From Sva-07 sp963752815 (GTDB lineage Bacteria; Actinomycetota; Acidimicrobiia; Acidimicrobiales; Ilumatobacteraceae): a stretch of 64,000 nucleotides of DNA. Position numbers and translations under genes: made by a program. Shown here piece after piece: positions 1 through 8,022 of this stretch. The notes below the pieces were generated by a model. It was given only the letters and a program-made list of their open reading frames with translations, was not told the origin of the DNA and did no database searches. Location: assembly GCA_963752815.1 (NCBI GenBank), contig CAVVZI010000015.1, positions 372,001 through 436,000 on the forward strand. The letters are read 5' to 3'. The first letter of the stretch is position 1, and every line of letters starts with the position of its first letter.

Positions 1-2
1 CC

Positions 3-365
3 ATGCCGCTGTGCGCCTCACTGGGTATCGAGGCCGACGCGTTGTCGCCCGAACGCGTCGTGCTCCGACTCGACTGGCGGCCCGAGCTGTGCACGTCGGG
101 CGGGCTGCTGCACGGTGGGGTACTGATGGCCCTCGCCGACTCGGCCGGGGGCGCCTGCGCGTTCGTGAACCTGCCCGAGGGTGCGAAGCGCACGGCAACG
201 ATCGAGTCGAAGACGAACTTCCTCGGTGCGGTCGTGGACGGCACCGTGATCGCGACGGCGACGCCGCTGCACGTCGGCTCGACGACGATCGTGATCGAGA
301 CCGAGGTGCGTCACGGCGACCGCCTCGTCGCCAAGGTCACCCAGACGCAGGCGGTGCTGCGCTGA
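3..365 (+). CDS. PaaI-family (hotdog) thioesterase, possibly cut at the 5' end by the window
   Basis: The 120 residues contain the PaaI/4HBT signature: LHGGVLMALADSAG around residues 36-49, followed by an ESKTNFLG strand and a VIETEV core near the end. Members hydrolyse acyl-CoA thioesters in the cytoplasm, often phenylacetyl-type or other aromatic acyl-CoAs; the substrate here cannot be told. Family members are usually 130-150 residues, and the ATG lies 3 bases into the window, so the true start may be upstream and out of view. The stop is followed by about 290 bp before rmuC. Confidence 0.8.
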   Translation: MPLCASLGIEADALSPERVVLRLDWRPELCTSGGLLHGGVLMALADSAGGACAFVNLPEGAKRTATIESKTNFLGAVVDGTVIATATPLHVGSTTIVIETEVRHGDRLVAKVTQTQAVLR

Positions 366-441
366 TTACGGCGCAACTCGACGCGCCAGGCCGGAACCGG
401 CGATCGCAGCCGGTCAATGCTTGCGGGTCAGAATTTGCTGG

Positions 442-525
442 TCAGTGCTTGCGGGGCACGGCCTTCTTCGGCGTGAACTTCTTCGGCACGGACTTCTTGG
501 GCACGTTCTTCTTGGGCACTCGCAT
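442..525 (-). CDS. 27-residue lysine-rich peptide built of VPKK pentapeptide repeats
   Basis: An ATG frame of 27 codons, too short for routine gene finding. After Met-Arg the peptide is five consecutive pentapeptides of the form [V/T]-P-[K/R]-K-x, so it is very basic and proline-phased, like the tails of nucleic-acid-binding proteins. A TAGGTT box ends 6 nt before the ATG, the same leaderless promoter geometry seen at many genes here, which argues for real expression. No family is recognised. Binding to DNA, RNA or polyphosphate is only a guess from charge. It is divergent from rmuC. Confidence 0.5.
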   Translation of the reverse strand: MRVPKKNVPKKSVPKKFTPKKAVPRKH

Positions 526-531
526 GTCACG

Positions 532-537
532 AACCTA
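532..537 (-). promoter_or_regulatory. -10 box (TAGGTT) for the VPKK peptide, leaderless spacing
   Basis: TAGGTT on the minus strand, 6 nt before the ATG at 525. It matches the TAnnnT boxes placed 6-11 nt before other starts in this window. No convincing -35 hexamer is visible. Confidence 0.45.
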
Positions 538-656
538 GAAATCGTGCGTGACGCCTTCGCTCGCGCGGGATGAACAAGACGTGAACGGCGGCTCACGGGT
601 CACCGACCGGGACCCCATCCGCGCCACTGTGACACCCCCATGCGCATCATGAATGC

Positions 657-1970
657 ATGTTGATCGTGTCGATGTTGTTGGGCATCCTGTTCGCCGGGGC
701 GGCCGCTGTCGTCGCCTACGTGGTGGCGTCACGCCGGGCCGTGGCCGTCTCGTCCGAGCAGGCGGTGCAGCTCGCCGACCAGCAGTTCCTCGCCGCCGCC
801 GAACTCCGCGGCACGATCGACACCGCCGTCCACGATGCGATCGCCCAGGTGCGCGAGCAGGCGTCGGCCGAACGTGACGCCGCAGTGGCGGCCGCGCTCC
901 AGCAGAGCGCCGTCCTGCAGCGGGAGCAGCTCGGCTCGGCGTCCGCCCAGGTCCATCAGCAGGTCACGGCCGACCTGTCGTCGAAGAAGGACGTCATCGA
1001 CGCCCGGCTCGACCAGGTGCACCAGGAGATGCGGTCCGAACTCACCAAGCTCAGCGACATGGTGTCGGCGCTCGGCCGGACGAACGCCGAGAGCTTCGGC
1101 AGCGTCACCAGTTCACTGCAGGCCCACGCCGAGGTCGCCAACACGCTCGCCGAATCCACTCGTTCGCTGCGCGAGGCCTTGTCCAACCCGCAGGTGCGCG
1201 GCCAGTGGGGCGAGCGGATGGCCGAAGACGTGCTGCGCCTCGCCGGGTTCCACGAGAACATCAACTACGTCAAGCAGAACCAGATCGACGGCGGTGGACG
1301 ACCCGACTACACGTTCCCCATGCCGAAGGGCCACGCCCTGTACATGGACGTCAAGTTCCCGATGGCGGCCTACCTGCGCTACCTCGAGGCGGGCACGAAC
1401 GCCGAGCGCGAGGTGCACCTCAAGCGCTTCCTCACCGATGTGCGGCTGCGGGTCAAGGAACTGGCCAAGCGCGACTACGCCGGCGAGAGTGGCGAACCGT
1501 CGGTCGACTACGTCCTGCTGTTCATCCCGAACGAGCAGCTCACCGGGTTCATCCACGAGCACGACGCGACCCTGCTCGACGATGCGATGGGCCAGCAGGT
1601 GGTGCTCTGCTCGCCGTTGACGCTGTTCGCCTTCCTCGGCGTGATCCGCCAGGCGTTCGACAACTACATGGTCGAGCAGACGAGCGACGAGATCCTCAAG
1701 CTGCTCGGCACGTTCGGGGCGCAGTGGCGCAAGTACGTCGACCAGGTCGAGTCGGTGAAGAAGCGCTTCGACAGCGTCGACAAGGCGTTCGATCAACTCG
1801 TCGGCACCCGTCGACGCCAACTGGAGCGACCGCTGCTCCAGCTCGAGGCCCTGCGCCTCCAACGTGGTCTGCCCCTCGACGGTCAGCTGTTCGCAGCCGA
1901 TGACGACGGTGCGTCCGACGACGACGCCGAGACACCTCCGGGCGGCACCCTGCGCGCTCTCGGGGCGTGA
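657..1970 (+). CDS. rmuC: DNA recombination protein RmuC
   Basis: 437 residues with the RmuC layout: a single N-terminal membrane helix (about residues 3-25), a long Gln/Ala-rich coiled coil (about 30-180), then the conserved nuclease-like RmuC domain starting at VRGQWGERMAEDVLRLAGF near residue 180 and running through LLFIPNEQ and the VVLCSP region. RmuC limits DNA inversion and rearrangement at repeats, and is thought to be a membrane-tethered nuclease-related protein. The ATG is chosen because it gives a natural membrane anchor. xseA starts 25 nt after the stop, so the two probably form a DNA-repair operon. Confidence 0.93.
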   Translation: MLIVSMLLGILFAGAAAVVAYVVASRRAVAVSSEQAVQLADQQFLAAAELRGTIDTAVHDAIAQVREQASAERDAAVAAALQQSAVLQREQLGSASAQVHQQVTADLSSKKDVIDARLDQVHQEMRSELTKLSDMVSALGRTNAESFGSVTSSLQAHAEVANTLAESTRSLREALSNPQVRGQWGERMAEDVLRLAGFHENINYVKQNQIDGGGRPDYTFPMPKGHALYMDVKFPMAAYLRYLEAGTNAEREVHLKRFLTDVRLRVKELAKRDYAGESGEPSVDYVLLFIPNEQLTGFIHEHDATLLDDAMGQQVVLCSPLTLFAFLGVIRQAFDNYMVEQTSDEILKLLGTFGAQWRKYVDQVESVKKRFDSVDKAFDQLVGTRRRQLERPLLQLEALRLQRGLPLDGQLFAADDDGASDDDAETPPGGTLRALGA

Positions 1971-1995
1971 CCGCGAGCTGATTGAATCGGTTCCA

Positions 1996-3441
1996 ATGAG
2001 TCAGCCCGCGTTCGACTTCGGTGACGACGAACTCGACGACGGCGCGAACCCGACCTACACGGTCGGTGAGCTCGCCGAGGCGATCAACTCGTCGATCCAG
2101 CGCAGCTTCGGCGACGGCATCTGGGTGCGGGGCGAGATCACCGGCTGGAGCGACCGCGGCAACCACGCCTACTTCACGCTCGCCGACGACGCGCTCGTCG
2201 GCGAGCGCAACGGCGCCGTCATCAACGTGCAGTTCTTCGCCCCGGCCCGCATGCGCCTACGGCCGATGCTGCAGAAGCACCGGTTGCGCCTGGCCGACGG
2301 CATGAAGGTGCGCGTGTTCGGCTATCTCGACTACTACGCCCCGACCGGTCGCATCGGCCTGAAGATGACCGGCATCGACCCGAAGTACACGCTGGGCGAC
2401 ATCGCCCAGTCGCGCGACGAGATCGTCCGCCGCCTCGTCGCCGACGGCCTGCTCGACGCCAACGGTCGCCGTCCGTTGTCACCGGTGCCGCTGCGGATCG
2501 GCGCCGTCACGAGCGTCGGCACCGCGGCCTGGCACGACTTCCGTCACGAACTCGAATCGAGCGGGCTCGGATTCCAGCTGTCGGTCGTCGACGTGCGGGT
2601 GCAGGGAGAGTTCGCCTCGGCCCATGTCGCCGCGGCCATCGGCACGCTCGCCCGGCTGCGAAACCTCGACGCCATCGTGGTCATCCGTGGTGGAGGCGCG
2701 AAGAACGAACTCGCCGTGTTCGACGCCGAGGTCATCGCCCGCACGATCGCCGCGAGCCCGCTGCCCGTACTCACCGGGCTCGGGCACGAGGTCGACCGCA
2801 GCGTCGCCGACGAGGTGGCCCACACCGCGCTGAAGACACCCACGGCGTGCGCCGGTGAGCTGATCGACCGCGTCAGCGCCTATCGGGCCGCCACCGAAAC
2901 GGCGTGGAACTCCATCGTGCGGCGAGCCGACCGCACGCTCACGGCGTCGACCAACGACCTGTCGGCCACGGCCCACCGCATCGCCCGCCACACCCACGCC
3001 GCGGTCGAACGCGCCGACGAACGACTGGCGATGCGGATCGATCGCCTCGTGCGCATCGGGCCCGCGGCAACGCAGCGGGCAGAACTCCGCCTGACCGCCG
3101 CCGCCACCCGGCTCGGCGAACGCTCGCGGGCGTCGGTCGGACGCGCCAGCGGTCAGCTCGACGTCGTCGCCGCACGGATCGCCACCCTCGACCCTGCGGT
3201 GCAGATGGCGCGCGGCTGGTCGATCACCCGGCGAGCCGACGGCACGATCGTGCGCACGGTCGCCGACCTCGCGCCCGGCGACGAGCTCACCACCATCGTC
3301 GTCGACGGTGCGATCCGCAGCGCCGTCCACACCCTCACCCCGACCGGGTCGCCCGCCGACCCACTCGTCCCCGCACCTGCCGCGAGACCCGCCGCCGTAC
3401 CCACCCCTTCGCCCGACACGTCGCCTGCCACCGAGGATTGA
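1996..3441 (+). CDS. xseA: exodeoxyribonuclease VII large subunit
   Basis: 481 residues. The N-terminal OB-fold (about 20-115, starting YTVGELAEAINSSI) is followed by the catalytic domain with LTGLGHEVDRSVADEVAHTALKTPTA near residues 258-285, the XseA signature. The C-terminal helical tail is shorter than in E. coli, as is common in actinobacteria. With XseB it degrades single-stranded DNA to acid-soluble oligonucleotides. The frame is open upstream to 1864, but ATG at 1996 is preferred because longer versions run into rmuC and the family N-terminus begins here. xseB follows after 3 nt. Confidence 0.95.
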   Translation: MSQPAFDFGDDELDDGANPTYTVGELAEAINSSIQRSFGDGIWVRGEITGWSDRGNHAYFTLADDALVGERNGAVINVQFFAPARMRLRPMLQKHRLRLADGMKVRVFGYLDYYAPTGRIGLKMTGIDPKYTLGDIAQSRDEIVRRLVADGLLDANGRRPLSPVPLRIGAVTSVGTAAWHDFRHELESSGLGFQLSVVDVRVQGEFASAHVAAAIGTLARLRNLDAIVVIRGGGAKNELAVFDAEVIARTIAASPLPVLTGLGHEVDRSVADEVAHTALKTPTACAGELIDRVSAYRAATETAWNSIVRRADRTLTASTNDLSATAHRIARHTHAAVERADERLAMRIDRLVRIGPAATQRAELRLTAAATRLGERSRASVGRASGQLDVVAARIATLDPAVQMARGWSITRRADGTIVRTVADLAPGDELTTIVVDGAIRSAVHTLTPTGSPADPLVPAPAARPAAVPTPSPDTSPATED

Positions 3442-3444
3442 TCC

Positions 3445-3687
3445 ATGCCGAACGACACCGCACCGCCAGCCGCCCAGCCCGGCTATGCCGCCGCGCTCAC
3501 CGAACTCGACTCGATACTGCGCGAGCTCGAGAGCAGCGACGTCGACGTCGACCATCTCGCCGAACGGGTCGCTCGGGCGGCCGAATTGATCCAACTGTGC
3601 CGCACGAAGATCTCCGCCGCGCAGCTGCGCATCGAGGCGGTCACCGCCGACCTCGACGCCGTGGTCGGTGCCGTCGAGCCCGATTGA
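3445..3687 (+). CDS. xseB: exodeoxyribonuclease VII small subunit
   Basis: 80 residues, the usual size, with the XseB two-helix pattern: GYAAALTELDSILRELES followed by DVDHLAERVARAAELIQLCRTKI. It binds the large subunit to form the active ExoVII complex. It starts 3 nt after the xseA stop, so it is translationally coupled. The carotenoid operon starts about 65 nt downstream with its own promoter box. Confidence 0.93.
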   Translation: MPNDTAPPAAQPGYAAALTELDSILRELESSDVDVDHLAERVARAAELIQLCRTKISAAQLRIEAVTADLDAVVGAVEPD

Positions 3688-3737
3688 TCGCCGGCACGAC
3701 GAACGGGCGCGACGAAAGGGTGTCCGACGGGCGGCAG

Positions 3738-3743
3738 TAGCCT
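3738..3743 (+). promoter_or_regulatory. -10 box (TAGCCT) of the carotenoid operon
   Basis: TAGCCT is 9 nt before the crtE ATG, with no Shine-Dalgarno sequence between them. This suggests a leaderless or near-leaderless transcript for the operon. Confidence 0.5.
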
Positions 3744-3752
3744 GCGATCACC

Positions 3753-4814
3753 ATGTCAGGGACGCCGCCGCCGACCCTCCGCCGCCTCGGGGAACGGGTC
3801 GATGTCAGGCTCGGTGCCCTGCTGGCGACCGAACGCGAACGCTGGAGCAGCTTCGACAGCGACCTGGCGCGACCGATCGACGAGATCGCCCGTCTCGTGC
3901 TCGCCGGCGGCAAGCGGCTCCGACCGGCGTTCTGCCACTGGGGATATGTGGGCGCCGGCGGTGGCGACGACGACCAGATCGACATCGATGCGGGATCGGC
4001 ACTGGAACTGATGCATGCGTTCGCGCTGTTCCACGACGACGTGATGGACGACGCCGCGACCCGGCGGGGGCAGCCGACGACCCACGCGCTGTCGGCGGCC
4101 GAGCACGCCGCGGCAGGCTGGGCGGGCGAGTCCCGGCGCTTCGGTGACGGCGTGGCCATCCTCGTCGGTGACCTCGCCTTCGTGTACGCCGACCAGCTGA
4201 TGGAGGCCGCGCCGGTCGAGGCGGTCCGACTGTGGAACGAGCTGCGCATCGAACTCAACATCGGTCAGTACCTCGACATCGTCGGCTCGGTGCAGCGCGA
4301 GCGACGGATCGAGAAGGCCGAGCGCATCTGCCGGTACAAGTCGGGCAAGTACACGATCGAACGTCCGCTGCACCTCGGAGCCCTGCTGGCCGACCCGTCG
4401 CGAGCCGGCGAACTGCTCCCGCAGCTCAGCGCGTACGGCCTCCCCCTCGGCGACGCGTTCCAGATGCGCGACGACGTCATGGGGGCGTTCGGCGACGCCA
4501 CGGCCACCGGCAAGCCGGTCGGCGGCGATCTCATCGAGGGCAAGCCGACACCCCTGATGGCGCGTTCGGTCGCCCACGCCGACGCCGCCCAGCGTGCCGT
4601 CCTCGACCTCGTCGGCGATCCCGACCTGTCGGCCGCCGACGTCGCGCGCATTCAGCAGACCATCGTCGACACCGGCGGCCTCGACGAACTCGAAGCGCAG
4701 ATCACCGAACTCGCCACGCGCGCCGTCGCGGCGATCGAAGCCGCCGACATCACCGCCGTCGCGAAGCAGGAACTCGTCGCGCTCGCCGAGTACGTGACCG
4801 TCCGCACCACATGA
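3753..4814 (+). CDS. crtE: geranylgeranyl diphosphate synthase (polyprenyl synthetase)
   Basis: 353 residues of the trans-isoprenyl diphosphate synthase family. The first Asp-rich motif is DDVMDD (about residues 94-99), and GGKRLRP (about 51-57) is the substrate-binding loop. The second motif is RDDVMGAFGD (about 238-247), with the DDxxG form seen in actinobacterial GGPP synthases. It condenses isopentenyl diphosphate units to GGPP, the carotenoid precursor. It heads a plus-strand run in which each gene overlaps or nearly touches the next (crtI begins 13 nt after its stop), which supports the carotenoid role over a menaquinone-chain role. Confidence 0.9.
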   Translation: MSGTPPPTLRRLGERVDVRLGALLATERERWSSFDSDLARPIDEIARLVLAGGKRLRPAFCHWGYVGAGGGDDDQIDIDAGSALELMHAFALFHDDVMDDAATRRGQPTTHALSAAEHAAAGWAGESRRFGDGVAILVGDLAFVYADQLMEAAPVEAVRLWNELRIELNIGQYLDIVGSVQRERRIEKAERICRYKSGKYTIERPLHLGALLADPSRAGELLPQLSAYGLPLGDAFQMRDDVMGAFGDATATGKPVGGDLIEGKPTPLMARSVAHADAAQRAVLDLVGDPDLSAADVARIQQTIVDTGGLDELEAQITELATRAVAAIEAADITAVAKQELVALAEYVTVRTT

Positions 4815-4827
4815 TCCGGACCGGCTG

Positions 4828-6313
4828 ATGCGCGTGATCGTGATCGGTGCGGGCCTCGGCGGTCTGTCGGCCGCGGCCCACCTGTCGAATCGCGGACACG
4901 AGATCACCATCTTCGAGCGGTCGAGCCTGCCGGGCGGCCGGGCGGGCTTGGTGACGGCCGACGGCTTCCGGCTCGACAACGGACCGACGGTGCTCACCAT
5001 GCCGAATCTCCTGGCGGAGGCGTTCAACGCGGCGGGCGCCGACATGGCCGACTTCGTCACGATCAGGCCCGTCGACCCCATGTACCGCGCCGTCTACGCC
5101 GACGGTTCGACGCTGTTCGTCCGCCACGGCCGCGAGGCGATGACCGAGGAGATCCGGGCGTTCGCCGGCGCGAAGGAAGCCGCCGCGTTCGGGCGGTTCT
5201 GCGACTGGTTGACCGAGCTGTACCGAGCCGAGATGCCGTCGTTCATCGATGCCAACTTCAACTCGCCGCTCGACCTCCTGAAGCCTTGGCGGGCCGGACT
5301 CGAGCTGGTCAAGCTCGGGGGATTCGGGCGGCTCGGCCGAAAGGTCGCCTCGTTCTTCGACGACGAACGGCTCCGTCGGATCTTCAGCTTCCAGTCGATG
5401 TACGCCGGTCTCGCCCCCTACGAGGCCCTCGCCCTCTATGCCGTGATCACCTACATGGATTCGGTCGAGGGCGTCTTCGTGCCCGTGGGCGGCATGCACA
5501 TGATGGGCGCCGGCCTCGCCGCGGCGGTCACCAAGGCGGGCGTCGACATCCGGTACGACACGGCCGTCAGTTCGATCACGCGCGCCGCCGACGGCAGGAT
5601 CACCGGCGTCGTGGTCGAGGGCGGACAGCACGTCGCGGCCGACGCCGTCGTGTGCAACGCCGACCTTCCGGTGGCATACCGCGAGTTGCTCGCCGACCTC
5701 GAGGCGCCGCGGGCGGCGCGCGCCGGCCGGTACTCGCCCTCGTGTGTGCTGTGGATCGCCGGCGTGCGTGGCCTGCCGCCGCCGGATGCCGCCCATCACA
5801 ACATCCACTTCGGTGCCGACTGGGACGGCTCGTTCCGGGCACTCATCCACGACGGGGTGCGGATGCCCGACCCCTCGATCCTCGTCACGCTGCACAGCCT
5901 CGACGACCGCACACTCGCACCGCCGGACTGCTCGAGCCTCTACGTGCTCGAACCGACACCGAACCTCGCCAAGCGGCCGGATCGACTGGGCGAGCGAACG
6001 TGGCCGGATCGTCGAGGACCTGCGGCGCCGGACGAGTTCGCTCGGGTATCCCACCGACGTCGTCGTCGAGGAGGTGTACGACCCGACCGATTGGGAACGT
6101 ATGGGCATGGAACACGGCACCCCGTTCGCACTCGCCCATACGTTCTTCCAGACCGGGCCGTTCCGGCCGAACAACGTCAATCGCAAGGCACCCGGGCTCG
6201 TGTTCACGGGTTCGTCGACGCTGCCCGGCGTCGGTGTGCCCATGGTGCTCGTGTCGGGCAAGCTGGCCGCGCAGCGCGTCGACGAGTACGCCGCAGCGAG
6301 ACGCGGCTCGTGA
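4828..6313 (+). CDS. crtI: phytoene desaturase; one-base frameshift in this sequence
   Basis: The N-terminus is a Rossmann FAD-binding site (VIGAGLGGLSAAAHL), followed by the RAGLVTADGFRLDNGPTV segment typical of CrtI. The first frame is convincing as far as LEPTPNLA (about 5970). The C-terminal signature (GRIDWASERGRI, then NVNRKAPGLVFTGSSTLPGVGVPMVL) is in the next frame and ends at 6313. One extra base in the AAGCGG at 5971-5976 explains this; corrected length is 494 residues, normal for CrtI. It desaturates phytoene towards lycopene. The uncorrected frame runs on by chance into crtB, giving a false 806-residue fusion. The stop overlaps the crtB GTG. Confidence 0.88.
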
Positions 6314-7248
6314 CGGCGCCCTGGTTTCGCCGTGCGGCTGCCGCTCCGACACCGACCACGCAGCTGCTGCCGAGTGGTCCCCTGACCCTCGACGAGAGCT
6401 ACGCCCTGTGCCGTGAGTTCAACAAGCGTCACGGCACCACGTACTACTGGTCGACGAAGGTGTTGCCGAAGGTGAAGCAGCATCACGTGCACGCGTTGTA
6501 CGCGTTCGCCCGGTACGCCGACGACATCGTCGACGAGATGCCGTCACAGGGCGGCCGCGAGGTGTCCACCGAAGAGCGCGCCGCCGCGCTCGCCGATTTC
6601 GGCGACCGCTTCTTCGCCGATCTCGAGGCAGGACGGTCCGCCGACCCGGTGTTGAAGGCCGTGGTGCACACCGTGCGGGCCTTCGACATCGACCCGACGG
6701 CGTTCCGGCGGTTCCTCCGGTCGATGACGATGGATCTCACGGTCGCGTCGTACTGCACGTGGAACGATCTGCTCGTGTACATGGACGGCTCGGCGGCGGT
6801 GATCGGGGAGATGATGCTGCCGATCCTCGAGCCGATCGACTACGACATGGCACTCCCCAGGGCGCGCGATCTCGGCAATGCGTTCCAGCTCACCAACTTC
6901 CTGCGCGACATCGGTGAGGACCTCGATCGAGGCCGCCAGTACCTGCCGCTCGACGACACGACGAAGTTCGACGTCGACCTCGGCGCCCGTCGCGTCGACG
7001 ATGGATTCGTGGAGTTGATGCGCTTCGAGATCGAGCGCTGCCGAGCGCTGTACCGGTCGGCCGACGTCGGGATCGATCTCCTCCCCGACCGCTCGGCCCG
7101 CTGCGTCGGCGCGGCGCGCACCCTGTACGGCCGCATCCTCGACAAGATCGAGGCGCAGCGGTACGACGTGTTCGCCGAGCGGGCCAGCGTGTCGACGTTC
7201 GAGAAGGTGCGGCTCGTGGCCAAGCTCGTCGGGCCCGTCGGCCGGTAG
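6310..7248 (+). CDS. crtB: phytoene synthase
   Basis: 312 residues. Squalene/phytoene synthase hallmarks: YYWSTKVLP and the Asp-rich YADDIVDE (about residues 68-75) near the N-terminus, and the second Asp-rich segment TNFLRDIGEDLDRGRQYLP (about 195-213). It joins two GGPP into phytoene. The GTG start overlaps the crtI stop by 4 bp (GTGA), the same coupling used by the next genes, and starting here gives the expected length. Confidence 0.93.
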   Translation: MTAPWFRRAAAAPTPTTQLLPSGPLTLDESYALCREFNKRHGTTYYWSTKVLPKVKQHHVHALYAFARYADDIVDEMPSQGGREVSTEERAAALADFGDRFFADLEAGRSADPVLKAVVHTVRAFDIDPTAFRRFLRSMTMDLTVASYCTWNDLLVYMDGSAAVIGEMMLPILEPIDYDMALPRARDLGNAFQLTNFLRDIGEDLDRGRQYLPLDDTTKFDVDLGARRVDDGFVELMRFEIERCRALYRSADVGIDLLPDRSARCVGAARTLYGRILDKIEAQRYDVFAERASVSTFEKVRLVAKLVGPVGR

Positions 7249-7252
7249 TGAC

Positions 7253-8022
7253 ATGAGGGCGACGAGGGCGCTGGCCGCTCTCGGTGGCAGCGTCACCGCG
7301 GCGGCGATGATCGCAACGCCGTTGGTGCCCAAGGGTGGCGCCCAGCGACGAGCGCTCTCGTCGGCCGTGGTCGTGGCGATGGCGACCACCACCGCGGCCA
7401 ACGCCGGCGCCCGTTGGGGAGTGGCGCGCGCCGCCACGGCGTTCGGTGCCGTGGGCGTCACGACCGGCGTGGTCGAACGGATCGGCACCGCGACCGGCGT
7501 CCCGTTCGGCCGGTACGAGTACACGGGCGCCCTGCGCCCGCAGTTGGGCCACGTGCCCAGCGCTCGTGCCGCTCGCCTGGTTCGCCATGGCGGTTCCCGC
7601 CCGAGAGGTCGCGCACGCCGCACTCGGACCACGCTCGACGCCGGTTGCGCGCGCCGTCGTCGGCGCGGCCGCGCTCACCGCGTGGGACCTGTTCCTCGAC
7701 CCGCAGATGGTCGGCGAGGGGTACTGGACGTGGGCGCGCCGCGGCATCTACCGCGGTGTTCCCGCTCGGCAACTACGTCGGATGGTTCGTCACCGGCCTC
7801 GGCGTGATGGCCATCCTCGAACGGGCGTTGCCGGCCGCCGGCTCCCTCGCACCCACGTCGGAGCGGCCCGACGCCTCGCTGATCGCGATGTACGGATTCG
7901 TGGGGCTGATGGAGACGATCGGCTTCGCCCGGTACTTCCGCGACCCGGTCGTCGCCACGATCGGCGGGGTCGGGATGCTCCCGCTCGCCGCCGCGGCGAT
8001 CGTACGGCGGGTCACGAGGTGA
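7253..8022 (+). CDS. cruF: CruF-like carotenoid 1',2'-hydratase (membrane protein); two one-base frameshifts in this sequence
   Basis: The product is spread over three frames: GVPFGRYEYTGALRPQLGHVP, then ALVPLAWFAMAVPAREVAHAAL through WDLFLDPQMVGEGYWTW, then PLGNYVGWFVTGLGVM to the end. These are consecutive parts of one multi-helix protein of the carotenoid biosynthesis (CruF / bisanhydrobacterioruberin hydratase) family. Removing one C from the CCC at 7556-7558 and one from the CCC at 7761-7763 restores a single 255-residue frame. CruF adds water across the terminal double bond of an acyclic end group. Its place between crtB and a CrtD-like desaturase fits. Its stop overlaps the next GTG by 4 bp. 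Confidence 0.82.

Noticed and set aside
1864..1995. Longer start for xseA
   Set aside because: It would overlap rmuC by 107 bp with unrelated residues; ATG 1996 matches the family N-terminus.
4828..7248. A single 806-residue desaturase-synthase fusion
   Set aside because: The stretch between 5975 and 6310 in that frame is Arg/Pro-rich noise. The true desaturase end lies in the next frame, and crtB has its own GTG. It is a by-product of one indel.
7335..8018. N-terminal extension of the second desaturase
   Set aside because: This frame overlaps cruF and carries a middle piece of CruF; the desaturase Rossmann motif starts at GTG 8019.
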